Assembly: GCF_029026145.1 (NCBI RefSeq)
Contig: NZ_CP119078.1
Location: 338,501-402,500 of the forward strand
Source of the DNA: Legionella cardiaca
GTDB lineage: Bacteria; Pseudomonadota; Gammaproteobacteria; Legionellales; Legionellaceae
DNA: 64,000 bases
Direction: 5' to 3'
Below the pieces are notes generated by a model that saw nothing but the letters and a program-made list of their open reading frames with translations, did not search any database and was not told the DNA's origin. The position numbers and the translations under genes were made by a program. The stretch's first letter is position 1, and each line of letters opens with the position of its first letter. Of this stretch, positions 55,576-64,000 are shown piece by piece.

Positions 55576-57666
55576 ATGGCTGATTTAAACCTTTATAGAA
55601 ATATTGGTATCTTCGCTCACGTAGATGCCGGAAAAACAACCACTACCGAACGTATTCTGAAGCTTACCGGCAGAATCCACAAAATAGGTGAGGTTCACGA
55701 TGGTGAATCAACAACCGATTTTATGGTGCAGGAAGCGGAGCGCGGTATTACTATTCAATCCGCTGCAGTTAGTTGCTTCTGGAAAGGTCATCGCTTCAAT
55801 ATTATCGATACCCCAGGACACGTTGACTTCACTGTAGAAGTATATCGTTCACTGAAAGTTCTCGATGGCGGTATTGGGGTATTCTGTGGTTCTGGCGGTG
55901 TTGAGCCTCAGTCAGAAACCAACTGGCGCTATGCGAACAATTCGAAAGTATCTCGTTTGATTTTCGTAAACAAACTGGACCGTATTGGCGCGAACTTCTT
56001 GAAAGTGACTGAGCAAATCAAAAAAGTATTGGGTGCTCATCCTTTAATTATGACTTTACCTATTGGCTATGAAGATAGTTTCGTAGGTGTTGTCGATTTA
56101 TTAACCCGTCAAGCCTATGTTTGGGACGAATCTGGCCAACCAGAAAATTACAAAGTTACTGATGTACCAGCCGATATGCATGACGACGTTGAAATGTATC
56201 GTGCGCAATTAATTGAAACGGCACTTGAAATGGATGACGAATTGCTGATGGCCTATTTAGAAGGAGAGGAGCCTTCAATAGAAGACATTAAACGTTGTAT
56301 TCGTAAAGGTACGCTTGAATTAGCCTTCTTCCCAACTTATTGCGGTTCAGCCTTTAAAAATAAAGGTATGCAACTATTATTGGATGCAGTGGTTGACTAT
56401 TTACCTGCTCCACACGAAGTTAATCCACAACCTTTGACTGATGCTGAAGGTAAACCAAATGGTGAATTTGCTATTGTTTCTCCGGATGAGCCATTCCGCG
56501 CCCTGGCCTTTAAAATCATGGATGACCGTTTTGGTGCTCTAACGTTCGTACGGATATACTCAGGAAAATTGAATAAAGGGGATACAATTCTTAATTCCTT
56601 TACCGGTAAAACTGAACGTGTCGGCCGTATGGTTGAAATGCAGGCCAATGAGCGTATTGAGTTGCAAAGTGCTGAAGCAGGCGACATTATTGCGATTGTA
56701 GGCATGAAAAACGTTCGAACCGGTCATACTCTTTGCGATCCTAATCACGAGTGTACACTTGAAGCGATGGTTTTCCCTGAGCCAGTTATCTCTATTGCAG
56801 TTTCGCCTAAAGATAAAGGTTCCACTGAAAAAATGGGTATTGCTATCGGTAAGATGGTTGCGGAAGATCCAACTTTCAGGGTTGAAACTGATGAAGATTC
56901 AGGTGAAACCATTCTCCGTGGTATGGGCGAATTACATCTTGATATTAAAGTGGATATTCTGAAACGTACTTACGACGTTGAATTAATAGTAGGTCAACCA
57001 CAGGTTGCTTACCGCGAAACCATAACCAAGGCCGTTCAAGACAGCTACACTCACAAGAAACAATCTGGTGGTGCTGGTCAATACGGTAAAATCGATTACA
57101 CTATTTCACCAGGTGAGCCAAATACTGGATTCACTTTCATCACATCCGTTGTGGGTGGAAATGTTCCTAAAGAATTCTTTCCGGCAATTGAGAAAGGTTT
57201 CCGCTCAATGATGGACACAGGTACTTTAGCAGGTTTCCCCGTATTGGATGTTGTAGTTAATCTTACTGACGGTGGTTATCACCCTGTTGACTCTTCAGCA
57301 ATCGCGTTTGAAATTGCTGCAAAAGGCGCTTTTCGTCAATCTATACCAAAAGCTGCCCCACAATTGCTTGAACCAATCATGAAGGTTGACGTTTATAGTA
57401 CTGAAGATGATGTGGGTAATGTGATTGGGGACTTAAACCGTCGTCGCGGCATGATCTCTGGCCAAGAGCCCAGTGCAGCTGGTGTCCGCATTAAAGCTGA
57501 TGTTCCTCTTTCAGAAATGTTTGGATACATCAGTACCTTGCGTACCCTTACCTCTGGTCGTGGCCAATTTTCAATGGAATTCTCTCACTATGCTCCTTGT
57601 CCAAACAATGTAGCAGAAGCAGTAATTGCCAAAGAAAAAGAAAAGAAAGCCGCAGCTGCTAAGTAA
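55576..57666 (+). CDS. fusA: Elongation factor G, second type (stand-alone)
   Basis: A 696-residue translational GTPase: G1 [17 protein letters not shown]2 [10 protein letters not shown]3 [13 protein letters not shown]4 FVNKLDRIG, then domains II-V with [13 protein letters not shown] and the domain IV tip region [12 protein letters not shown]. It drives translocation or ribosome recycling. The G domain has EF-G2-like residues ([29 protein letters not shown]). It is not next to rpsL, rpsG or tuf, where Legionella carry the main fusA, so this is probably a second copy (fusA2-type). A terminator follows. Confidence 0.85.
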   Translation: MADLNLYRNIGIFAHVDAGKTTTTERILKLTGRIHKIGEVHDGESTTDFMVQEAERGITIQSAAVSCFWKGHRFNIIDTPGHVDFTVEVYRSLKVLDGGIGVFCGSGGVEPQSETNWRYANNSKVSRLIFVNKLDRIGANFLKVTEQIKKVLGAHPLIMTLPIGYEDSFVGVVDLLTRQAYVWDESGQPENYKVTDVPADMHDDVEMYRAQLIETALEMDDELLMAYLEGEEPSIEDIKRCIRKGTLELAFFPTYCGSAFKNKGMQLLLDAVVDYLPAPHEVNPQPLTDAEGKPNGEFAIVSPDEPFRALAFKIMDDRFGALTFVRIYSGKLNKGDTILNSFTGKTERVGRMVEMQANERIELQSAEAGDIIAIVGMKNVRTGHTLCDPNHECTLEAMVFPEPVISIAVSPKDKGSTEKMGIAIGKMVAEDPTFRVETDEDSGETILRGMGELHLDIKVDILKRTYDVELIVGQPQVAYRETITKAVQDSYTHKKQSGGAGQYGKIDYTISPGEPNTGFTFITSVVGGNVPKEFFPAIEKGFRSMMDTGTLAGFPVLDVVVNLTDGGYHPVDSSAIAFEIAAKGAFRQSIPKAAPQLLEPIMKVDVYSTEDDVGNVIGDLNRRRGMISGQEPSAAGVRIKADVPLSEMFGYISTLRTLTSGRGQFSMEFSHYAPCPNNVAEAVIAKEKEKKAAAAK

Positions 57667-57682
57667 GATAGTTAGTCACTTT

Positions 57683-57718
57683 AAAGAGCTCTGTCAGTTT
57701 GTTCTGATAGGGCTTTTT
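57683..57718 (+). terminator. Rho-independent terminator after fusA
   Basis: AAAGAGCTCTGTCAG (57683-57697) and CTGATAGGGCTTTTT (57704-57718) form a stem ending in T5. Confidence 0.8.
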
Positions 57719-57770
57719 ACTATCCAGATAAAACAGCATGGAATGCCCGTAGGCGAAGTAACCACTTCGC

Positions 57771-58019
57771 CTAGTGCTTTTCACTTTTTTCTTTCTTTGT
57801 TTTTGAGCCCAACAACCAATCAACACTAACTTCAAGTTCATCAGCAATCGTTTGTAAAGACATGGAATCAAGGACCATTCCATTTAATACTGCTTCCGCT
57901 TTAAACTTAGGCAATTTAAAAAGTTTAGAACATACTTGAACTCGTTCAATCATTAAACCTGGTACACCTAGCGCATCCAATTCATTATTCAAACGTTCAG
58001 ATAATTTTTTGTTAGACAT
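57771..58019 (-). CDS. Small HTH (XRE-like) DNA-binding protein
   Basis: An 82-residue protein. KLSERLNNELDALGV and SLQTIADELEVSVDWLLGSK match the phage-repressor-like helix-turn-helix, with the final DWLLG typical of XRE proteins. Between them lies a variable segment including MIERVQVCSKLF. GGAGACAATC before the ATG is a good ribosome site. It is probably a local regulator. It sits between fusA and umuC and has the same orientation as umuDC. Confidence 0.75.
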   Translation of the reverse strand: MSNKKLSERLNNELDALGVPGLMIERVQVCSKLFKLPKFKAEAVLNGMVLDSMSLQTIADELEVSVDWLLGSKTKKEKSEKH

Positions 58020-58372
58020 GATTGTCTCCTCAGGTATTTTTTATCAGTGTAAAACACCTAAGCTTAAGGATTGATTAACTCACGAAGATGAACATTGATA
58101 TGCTTTGTACTGGACAAAAACTATTAGGCCCGCGCAAGTCAGGTAACTATCTGTCCAAAATAATCCATATCCAGGTCAACTACCTCGGGATTATTTGTTA
58201 GCGCGTATTTTTTAATTTTGCCAAATCAGAAATACTTATCCACCTGCGGGGTTAGACAGGTTTTCTTATATTGGAACCTGGATTTTTTTATCTAAGGGAT
58301 TTAAAGAAATTTGCATAACTATCGATTAATACTAAGGACTAAATCTAAAAAGTTTAGTATTCCTCCCTTGAC
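58020..58372. other. Gene-free region between HTH gene and umuC
   Basis: No confident gene. AATACTAA/TTAGTATT (about 58328-58362) could be the 3' hairpin of the umuDC message. A 37-codon frame at 58088-58201 on the plus strand looks like chance or old insertion debris. Confidence 0.4.
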
Positions 58373-59635
58373 TTATCTCAAAAAAGCCAGGGGGAGATCG
58401 GACCATCGGGTCGTATAATGGGGTGATTTCAATTGCCGCTTCATGGACCATGATTTATGAAATCCCTCCGCTGCAGGCCATAGTGTTCTGGGTCCATATT
58501 TTCGATTAATCTCATCAATCAAGGTCATGATTTTTTCTGTCTCAAGCAATTTTTGATCGCTAGGTTGATGAAATAAATCCATCTGTTGGCATTGTTTACC
58601 CGTTAAATCTGCCAATAAAACACCGCATTTTTGATATTGAATTCCTTTCCGATAAATTCGTTCAAGGCAAAATTTTGCAGCAGTTATTAAATATCTCATA
58701 TCATCGGTTGGATTTACTAAGCGAAAACCAATGGAATTTGAGTATTGCGTTAAATCTTTACGAAATGGATTAGAACGAATAAATACTGACATATATTGGG
58801 TGGCTAATCCTTGCTGTCGCATTTTGGTCCAAGCGATTCCACAATGATGACTAATTGCCTCCTGCATAAAGCCAAAATTTGACTGTAAGCTGCCAAAGGA
58901 GCACGATGACATAATCGATTGCTTAGGTGCAATCTCCTCTAGTTCTAGACAAGGTTTTCCTGATAATTCTAACACTGTCCTTTGCAATACCACATTAAAA
59001 TGGTCTTTGACGAATTGAGGGTTCATTGTTGAGAGCTCATAGGCATTGGTAATGCCAAACTCAATTAATTTTTTATACCATTGATGCCCAATCCCCCAAA
59101 CTTCATTAAGTTTCAAATGAACAAGCCAATGTTCTTCTTGATTGGTCACATTAAACACTGGGATTTTTAATTTCTTTTTAGCGACATGATTAGCCACCTT
59201 AGCCAGTGTTTTGCTGCGCCCAATGCCGATTGATATAGGAATACCTGTGCTTTTTAGAATTGTTTTTTGTAAATGCCAACAAAATGCATCAATTTTATCT
59301 TCAGGCAATGACTTTACGTTCAGGAAGGCTTCATCAATGGAGTAAATTTCAGTATGCGGCCAATTTTCCTCAATAACCGTCATAACTCGATGCGATAAAT
59401 TCTCATAGAGTGCATAGTTGGAAGAAAAAACGTGGACATTATGCTGCTTACAAAGACCTTTGACTTCAAAATAGGGAACCCCCATTTTAATGCCAATTTC
59501 TTTGGCTTCATTGGAGCGTGCTACTACGCAGCCGTCATTATTGCTTAATACAATAAGGGGAAGATTTCTTAAATCGGGCCGAAATAGACGCTCGCAACTT
59601 GCGTAAAAGTTATTGCAATCAATAAGTGCAAACAT
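58373..59635 (-). CDS. umuC: DNA polymerase V catalytic subunit (UmuC)
   Basis: A 420-residue Y-family polymerase. MFALIDCNNFYASCERLF carries the first catalytic Asp, IYSIDEAFLNV the Asp-Glu pair, GIGRSKTLAKVANHVAKK the nucleotide region, and the C-terminus ends in the DUF4113-type DNA-contact tail (GPRTLWPAAEG ... SPHYTTRWSDLP). It performs translesion synthesis with cleaved UmuD. It overlaps umuD by 17 bases and is translated from the same message. Confidence 0.95.
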   Translation of the reverse strand: MFALIDCNNFYASCERLFRPDLRNLPLIVLSNNDGCVVARSNEAKEIGIKMGVPYFEVKGLCKQHNVHVFSSNYALYENLSHRVMTVIEENWPHTEIYSIDEAFLNVKSLPEDKIDAFCWHLQKTILKSTGIPISIGIGRSKTLAKVANHVAKKKLKIPVFNVTNQEEHWLVHLKLNEVWGIGHQWYKKLIEFGITNAYELSTMNPQFVKDHFNVVLQRTVLELSGKPCLELEEIAPKQSIMSSCSFGSLQSNFGFMQEAISHHCGIAWTKMRQQGLATQYMSVFIRSNPFRKDLTQYSNSIGFRLVNPTDDMRYLITAAKFCLERIYRKGIQYQKCGVLLADLTGKQCQQMDLFHQPSDQKLLETEKIMTLIDEINRKYGPRTLWPAAEGFHKSWSMKRQLKSPHYTTRWSDLPLAFLR

Positions 59636-60155
59636 GATTAATCGTCTGATGAATAACGTAAGTAACCACTCCCCAAATGACTAAATCTTGCGAATCAGTA
59701 ATATCAATGGGTTGATAGGATTCGTTAGCAGGTAGAAGTTGCACTCTATTTGCTGTTTTAGAAAGCCTTTTTACCGTTAACTCTCCGTCCAGCGCTGCAA
59801 TTACAATTTTGCCATGAGTAGGTTCAATATTTTTATCAACAATTAGCATATCGCCAGATTGAATCCCTGCACCTATCATTGAATCGCCCGCTGCAATTAA
59901 AAAAAAGGTCGATGCAGGGTGCTTTATTAGATATGCGTTTAAATCCAGGTAAGACTCGATATAATCATCGGCAGGAGAGGGAAAGCCTGCTCGAACTTTG
60001 GAGCTATAAAGTGGAATACCTTGAAGTTGATTTTCAAGGTATTCTTTCACTTCCTCAACGCGAGAAATGGGAACGCGTAGGGTTTTGGTTAATTCCCCAT
60101 AACGACTGCTACCTACAGGACGCCCAGCGCCTGCTCTTTTTCCGCCACGACTCAT
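59619..60155 (-). CDS. umuD: UmuD with basic N-terminal extension
   Basis: A 178-residue S24/LexA-type peptidase. The self-cleavage site is Ala56-Gly57 (KVRAGFPSPADDY), the nucleophile Ser92 (AAGDSMIGAG), the base Lys129 (DGELTVKRL). The first 40 residues (KRAGAGRPVGSSRYGELTK, then LRVPISRVEEVKEYLE) are basic and look like a ribbon-helix-helix segment not present in E. coli UmuD. Cleavage would cut this part off, as for LexA, so the protein may both repress and serve polymerase V. The 45-bp palindrome begins 3 bases upstream of its ATG. L. pneumophila lacks LexA by established knowledge. Confidence 0.9.
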   Translation of the reverse strand: MSRGGKRAGAGRPVGSSRYGELTKTLRVPISRVEEVKEYLENQLQGIPLYSSKVRAGFPSPADDYIESYLDLNAYLIKHPASTFFLIAAGDSMIGAGIQSGDMLIVDKNIEPTHGKIVIAALDGELTVKRLSKTANRVQLLPANESYQPIDITDSQDLVIWGVVTYVIHQTINHVCTY

Positions 60156-60158
60156 ATT

Positions 60159-60203
60159 GTCTCTATTATTTGATTAGTGTTACATTAATCAAATAATAGA
60201 GAC
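60159..60203 (-). promoter_or_regulatory. 45-bp near-perfect palindrome in front of umuD
   Basis: Arms GTCTCTATTATTTGATTA (60159-60176) and its exact reverse complement (60186-60203) flank a 9-base centre GTGTTACAT that itself contains TGT-T-ACA; only one base pair (G/T) breaks the symmetry. It covers the umuD ribosome site and probably the promoter, so it is a likely operator, or an RNA hairpin in the leader. Confidence 0.85.
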
Positions 60204-60223
60204 TGACAAATCGTTTGTAAATA

Positions 60224-60246
60224 GGCAAATTATCTATTTATTTGCC
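60224..60246. repeat. Small inverted repeat upstream of umuD
   Basis: GGCAAAT (60224-60230) and ATTTGCC (60240-60246) with a 9-base spacer. Could be part of the umuD promoter region. The remainder of 60247-60463 has no gene; AGCGAA/TTCGCT near 60395-60420 may be the 3' end of the binding-protein gene. Confidence 0.35.
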
Positions 60247-60463
60247 ATATAAGATAAGTCTCGGATTGTTTACTCAAAAATCCGAAAAATTTTTTAAACT
60301 AGTTTTTGAGCGGGAAGAAAAATAGTAAAAAACGCTACAAACATTACAAAGCTCAGCATTTTGTGTGGAGCTTAATAATTTCCCTACCCAAAGCGAAGCT
60401 TGGTGAAGCAGCGTTTCGCTCTATCAAGATTCATTTCCTTACGACGGTTGCTGATTGTTTATC

Positions 60464-61252
60464 TCATTGAGTAAACCATTTTTCGTAAAATTTGTTGTAA
60501 GTTCCGTCCGCTTTAATTTCTTCTAACGTTTTATTGAGGGTTTGCACTAGCAGCTTATTGCGCGGGTTTACCCCAAATCCTAGGGGCTGTGGATAATTAG
60601 GCACGGCTGTAAGAATACGTATTCCAGGATGTAGCTGAGTATAATAATCTGCTACAGGAAATACCTTTATGACAGCGCCAATTTTTCCAGTTATTAGATC
60701 TTGAATGGCTTTATTGAAATCTGCAAAATGATAAACTTTAATCCCTTTTATTTTGCCAGACTTTTGCATTTGTAAAGCAATGTCATAATCAGTAGTCTTT
60801 GCTTGGACACCTATGATTTGATTCCGTAAGTCATTCATCGATTGAATGTTTGGGGTCTTCTTAACATTAATTAAAATGCTTAATGTAGTTGTCATATAAG
60901 GTATTGTATAAGGTATGACCTTTTTCCGATCGGGCGTAATAGTAATACCCCCCATGATTACATCGTATTTATTATTCTTCAATTGCTGAATAATTACTTC
61001 CCACGAGGTATTAACATACCTGGGTTTTAAATGAAGACGTTTGGACATTTCGTTCATTAGGTCAATTTCAAAACCAACTTGCTTATTCTTTTGTGAGAAT
61101 TCTAGAGGTGGGTTGGTGAAATAGGTTCCTACAGTCAGTTCACCTGGCTGTAATGTCTGGAGAACTGCAGCATATCCTGTTGCATAGTGGCTAAATAAAA
61201 TTATAATTATAAAAGGATAAATAGTATATCTGTGTAAACACTTCAATTTCAT
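60464..61252 (-). CDS. Amino-acid ABC transporter substrate-binding protein
   Basis: A 262-residue exported protein (signal segment about 12-28), SBP family 3. GELTVGTYFTNPPLEF, VGFEIDLMNEMSKRL, YDVIMGGITITPDRKKV and LGFGVNPRNKLLVQTLNKTLEEIKADGTYNKFYEKWF follow the polar amino-acid binding proteins. A permease and ATPase are not next to it, so it may be an orphan or work with a transporter elsewhere. AAAAAGGAAAACTT precedes the ATG. Confidence 0.9.
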   Translation of the reverse strand: MKLKCLHRYTIYPFIIIILFSHYATGYAAVLQTLQPGELTVGTYFTNPPLEFSQKNKQVGFEIDLMNEMSKRLHLKPRYVNTSWEVIIQQLKNNKYDVIMGGITITPDRKKVIPYTIPYMTTTLSILINVKKTPNIQSMNDLRNQIIGVQAKTTDYDIALQMQKSGKIKGIKVYHFADFNKAIQDLITGKIGAVIKVFPVADYYTQLHPGIRILTAVPNYPQPLGFGVNPRNKLLVQTLNKTLEEIKADGTYNKFYEKWFTQ

Positions 61253-61347
61253 AAGTTTTCCTTTTTAAAATGCATTCCATTCGGTATATCTCCGAGCATT
61301 AATTCTTACATTTTTCGTGCAATCACAAAAAGGATAGAAAATTTTTC

Positions 61348-61692
61348 ATGGTATCTCAAGGTGATAATGTAAGCATCCGAGCTTCGTTTTATTGTCTCAT
61401 TAATACGTATACCACACTGCAGCCCTGTTTGGCACCTGAAGGTGAATTAGTAGAAAGTAATATTTTTATTCCTGCAAACTCTCGAGGACCGGTACAATTA
61501 CCCTATTGGATAACAAACAGTACTGTATATCAAAATGCCGCTATTTTTCCCTTTGCTCCCGATGTGTTGGCAGCCTATCGTGTGCGTGGTTTTCATTTAC
61601 ATAGGAGTAAAATTACCATAGAGAGCTGGAATAACGTTCGATTAGGTGAGCAAAAACGTATACAACACATAATTTTGCTGACAGATTTATGA
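61348..61692 (+). CDS. Hypothetical protein (114 aa)
   Basis: Not recognised. A small soluble protein with two Cys residues and no signal peptide (SQGDNVSIRASFYCLINTY at the start). AAGGA lies 13 bases before the ATG, so the ribosome site is weak. It diverges from the binding-protein gene. Confidence 0.5.
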   Translation: MVSQGDNVSIRASFYCLINTYTTLQPCLAPEGELVESNIFIPANSRGPVQLPYWITNSTVYQNAAIFPFAPDVLAAYRVRGFHLHRSKITIESWNNVRLGEQKRIQHIILLTDL

Positions 61693-61880
61693 ATAAAATT
61701 TGTTGAGAAAAATAAACCGACGAGTGTAAGTTATTGAATCTTGATTATACTCTTTCCTATCATGATATCCTTAACTGATATTACAAACGCTCCCTGGACT
61801 ATAATTAATATAGATTTTGAAAAAAAATACTACCAGAAATAAAATTAAAAAATCCCTTTACTTCAACAAGGAGGGAAATC

Positions 61881-62303
61881 ATGAAATGGATAGTCGCTGC
61901 CAACTCGAATGAATGTTGCTTTTATGTTTATGATTCTAAGCATTTAGATGCTTTGAAGTCATTAACTCACTCAAAAGCTAAATTGCAAAATCGAGAGTTA
62001 GTTACTGATAGCCCAGGAAGTTATAAAGCAGGTAATTATATCCATGGGGCATATGAGTCTCGAACAGAACCTGAAAAAGTTGAATCTGAAAAATTTGTTC
62101 AAGAAATTGCTCAGGAATTAAATGATGGTCGAGTTCGTAATCAATTTGATGGGCTCGTTATCATTATGCCAGCTCAAATGGAAGGGCTGCTTTCAAAACA
62201 TCTTAATAAGGAAGTAAAAGAACAGGTTGAGACAGTTTTGCATAAAAATATAATGAATTTCTCTAAGAATAAACTGCAAGATTATATTAAAAGCCACATT
62301 TAG
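61881..62303 (+). CDS. Host attachment protein family
   Basis: A 140-residue protein opening MKWIVAANSNECCFYVYDSK, with LVTDSPGSYKAGNYIHGAYESRTEPEKVESEKF and NQFDGLVIIMPAQMEGLLSKHL: the pattern of the bacterial host-attachment (AtsA-like) family, a release-factor-eRF1-like fold. Despite the name, most are cytosolic, and function is not settled. A strong AAGGAGGGAAATC precedes the ATG. Confidence 0.8.
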   Translation: MKWIVAANSNECCFYVYDSKHLDALKSLTHSKAKLQNRELVTDSPGSYKAGNYIHGAYESRTEPEKVESEKFVQEIAQELNDGRVRNQFDGLVIIMPAQMEGLLSKHLNKEVKEQVETVLHKNIMNFSKNKLQDYIKSHI

Positions 62304-62489
62304 TTCTGTAAAATTCTAATAGAAGGATTCGCTTAAATTGCCTCTTAAATTTAACGAAATTCTGATGGGCTATAATTAAAAAATAAGGAGAATAATATCC
62401 AAAAAAGAGTCTGGAATAACGGGAAACAAGATAAGCTAATTGATTAAATAATTAATACTTCCGGTCTCTTAAGGATGAGGAGGAGTATA

Positions 62490-62909
62490 ATGTCTGTTAG
62501 ATCAATTGAATCTTCATTGGCTAGTACTTATCGATGGTTAAATGAATTTAAGGAAATGGGACACTTTCGTGATGAATCTCAAGCCTATTCAGTATTGAGA
62601 ATAGTGTTACATGAATTAAGAAATCATTTACCACTGGATATTTCTGCGCATTTATCATCCCAATTACCGCTTTTTCTAAAGGGAATGTATTTTGATGGCT
62701 GGGATCCTTCAAAAAAAATAACACGGGATGAGTCTTTCGAAGATTTTATAGCTCCAATGAGGAGTTCTATTAGCAATTTAGATGTCAATCTAAAGGAATC
62801 CGTCAGAGAATGCTTTCATTTTATTACCAGTAAGTTAGATGATAATTTAGCGGCAAAAGTAATAAATTCTTTGCCAGAAAGTTTAAGAAATGCCCTTATG
62901 GTTTCTTAA
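62490..62909 (+). CDS. DUF2267 protein
   Basis: From the ATG at 62490 the protein is 139 residues: FRDESQAYSVLRIVLHELRNHLPLDISAHLSSQLPLFLKGMYFDGWDP is the DUF2267 signature, and a second half repeats it loosely. The helical family is of unknown function, often found with stress genes. The upstream ATG at 62475 lies over the ribosome site GAGGAGGAG, so the later ATG is right. Confidence 0.85.
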   Translation: MSVRSIESSLASTYRWLNEFKEMGHFRDESQAYSVLRIVLHELRNHLPLDISAHLSSQLPLFLKGMYFDGWDPSKKITRDESFEDFIAPMRSSISNLDVNLKESVRECFHFITSKLDDNLAAKVINSLPESLRNALMVS

Positions 62910-63128
62910 ACTCTCTTTTTTCGAGCATGGTAGGATAATATTGAAAAGCACTACGGAGGGTCTATGGATAGTGCGTGCAATGATACTTAAGTGGATTACC
63001 TGATAATCGTTGCCTTTGAGTTAGGGTCTTTGTTTTGCTCCTGTTTGAAAACTCCGGAACAAGGATGAATTTACAAACTAAGGTTTTCAGGCTAAATAAT
63101 ATAACAAGGAATTTCACTTAGGGATGTT

Positions 63129-64000
63129 ATGAAAAAATGGATTGGTTTTTTTGCTGCGCTCGTGGTGCTTGTTCTTGTGGCTTATTATGTCATGGGTTAT
63201 ATCGCTAAAAGCACCCTCAATAAAAATGTAAATGCTATTCCCAAAACGTCCCTAATGTCTATTGATCTTGAGCAATATCAACTTGGCTGGTTTTCATCGA
63301 AAGCAAGATTGAAGCTCAAAATGCATATTCCAGCACAAAAAACAACGGATAAAGAAGGTGTGACTAAAATAGAGCCACCCGCTAATCTTAAGGTTGATGT
63401 TCCTCTTACTATTAAACATGGTCCGGTAATATTTACCAAAAATGGTATACGTTTTGGCATAGCCCAAGTAACAACCAAACCTGAAACCCATTATGGTGTG
63501 TTAATTAATTACTTTAACAAAACGGTTTTAAGATACACGCTGCCATCCATTTCTATGCAAGGTAAATCGGAAGCAAAAGAAGGCGACTTCCAGTTCAATT
63601 GGAAGGGATTAAAAGCCTTGCTTTGTATTTCTTCAAATATTGATAATGTTGATGGGCATTTAAAGTTATACGGTGTTGAAGGCTCTGCAGATAATGTCAT
63701 CTTGAAAATTGGTAAGGTGAGGAATGATTTGCAGCTGAAGCGTTACCATGATTGGTTATGGTTAGGCCAATCGCATCTTGATATTTCCTCTGCCTCTATG
63801 GATGCGGAAGGAGCAAATATATTTGCTCTCGAACGATTTGATTTCACAGCAGATTCTGGGGTCACCGAAGATGTATTTCACTTAAACAGTGCATTATCTT
63901 TGAAAAAATTGGTTGCTAACAATCAGTCTTATGGTCCAGGTATCTTGAAGTTAAGTATCACAAACCTGGAACCTGCAGCGCTGGCTAAGATTAATCAACA
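63129..64000 (+). CDS. YdgA/DUF945-family protein (3' end outside window)
   Basis: From the ATG at 63129 (AGGGATGTT upstream) about 290 codons are visible and the frame is open at 64000. It begins with one membrane segment (KKWIGFFAALVVLVLVAYYVMG), then a beta-rich periplasmic part (LEQYQLGWFSSKARLKL, VPLTIKHGPVIF) typical of YdgA-like DUF945 proteins. Function unknown; an envelope role is likely. Preceded by a gap (62910-63128) without a gene. Confidence 0.75.
   Translation, partial: MKKWIGFFAALVVLVLVAYYVMGYIAKSTLNKNVNAIPKTSLMSIDLEQYQLGWFSSKARLKLKMHIPAQKTTDKEGVTKIEPPANLKVDVPLTIKHGPVIFTKNGIRFGIAQVTTKPETHYGVLINYFNKTVLRYTLPSISMQGKSEAKEGDFQFNWKGLKALLCISSNIDNVDGHLKLYGVEGSADNVILKIGKVRNDLQLKRYHDWLWLGQSHLDISSASMDAEGANIFALERFDFTADSGVTEDVFHLNSALSLKKLVANNQSYGPGILKLSITNLEPAALAKINQ

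Noticed and set aside
58088-58201. 37-codon plus-strand frame between the HTH gene and umuC
   Set aside because: No ribosome site, no recognisable motif; too short to support.
1-64000. CRISPR arrays, tRNA or rRNA genes
   Set aside because: I saw no regularly spaced repeats, no cloverleaf-like tRNA sequences with CCA-type ends and no rRNA words anywhere in the window.

Overview
The window is a stretch of a low-GC gammaproteobacterial chromosome that reads as Legionella or a very close relative. The evidence is a long GH18 chitinase with the layout of Legionella ChiA, a VirK-type periplasmic protein, a zinc phospholipase C-like protein, a PAS-LuxR regulator of the Legionella type, a ParD-like/methionine aminopeptidase pair, and several orphan proteins with polar, acidic C-terminal tails like those of Dot/Icm substrates. 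Assignment to a species is not possible from the sequence alone.

Layout. 1-12.5 kb: a D-threonine aldolase-type PLP enzyme (cut by the window start), RNA cyclic phosphodiesterase, a patatin phospholipase, argS with a coupled SPOR-domain gene, a divergent P-type ATPase, folB, a hypothetical protein and a phospholipase C-like protein. 12.8-24.2 kb is the housekeeping core: hemE, a YheT hydrolase, class II DAHP synthase, grpE-dnaK-dnaJ (two clear sigma-32 promoters), then carA-metK-sahH. 24.2-42.5 kb is accessory and decaying: palindromic repeats, a secreted subtilase, a papain-fold candidate effector, polysaccharide deacetylase, VirK, map/ParD-like, a short peptide gene coupled to an M29/crocagin-CgnB/E-like gene, two VOC-type spacer duplications, a degenerate shikimate kinase, an IS110 remnant, chiA, a truncated amino-acid hydroxylase joined to an orphan gene end, an EamA exporter and a frameshifted PAS-LuxR gene. 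43-55 kb: an organophosphate MFS transporter, a multi-pass membrane protein, a three-gene TackOD1/GGDEF-like - GT2 - HlyD operon, a GGQ rescue factor, an MltA-amidase pair and a CSS-EAL phosphodiesterase. 55-64 kb: a stand-alone EF-G of the second type, a umuD-umuC pair preceded by a large palindrome, an amino-acid binding protein, stress-type small proteins (host attachment, DUF2267) and the start of a YdgA-like gene (cut by the window end).

How genes work together. The heat-shock chaperones form a sigma-32 unit. MetK and SahH run the S-adenosylmethionine cycle next to carA, whose carB partner is absent here. The TackOD1-GT2-HlyD operon looks like a processive polysaccharide synthase with its own signalling protein, resembling Alg8/Alg44. 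MltA plus amidase degrade peptidoglycan. UmuD carries a basic N-terminal extension that could bind the 45-bp palindrome in front of its own gene, a possible self-contained damage switch.

Best candidates for something undescribed: the 41-codon peptide gene overlapping the M29/CgnB/E-like gene (30.7-31.9 kb), the TackOD1 polysaccharide operon, the UmuD palindrome switch, and the P-type ATPase with a split, duplicated actuator region and an altered phosphorylation motif.
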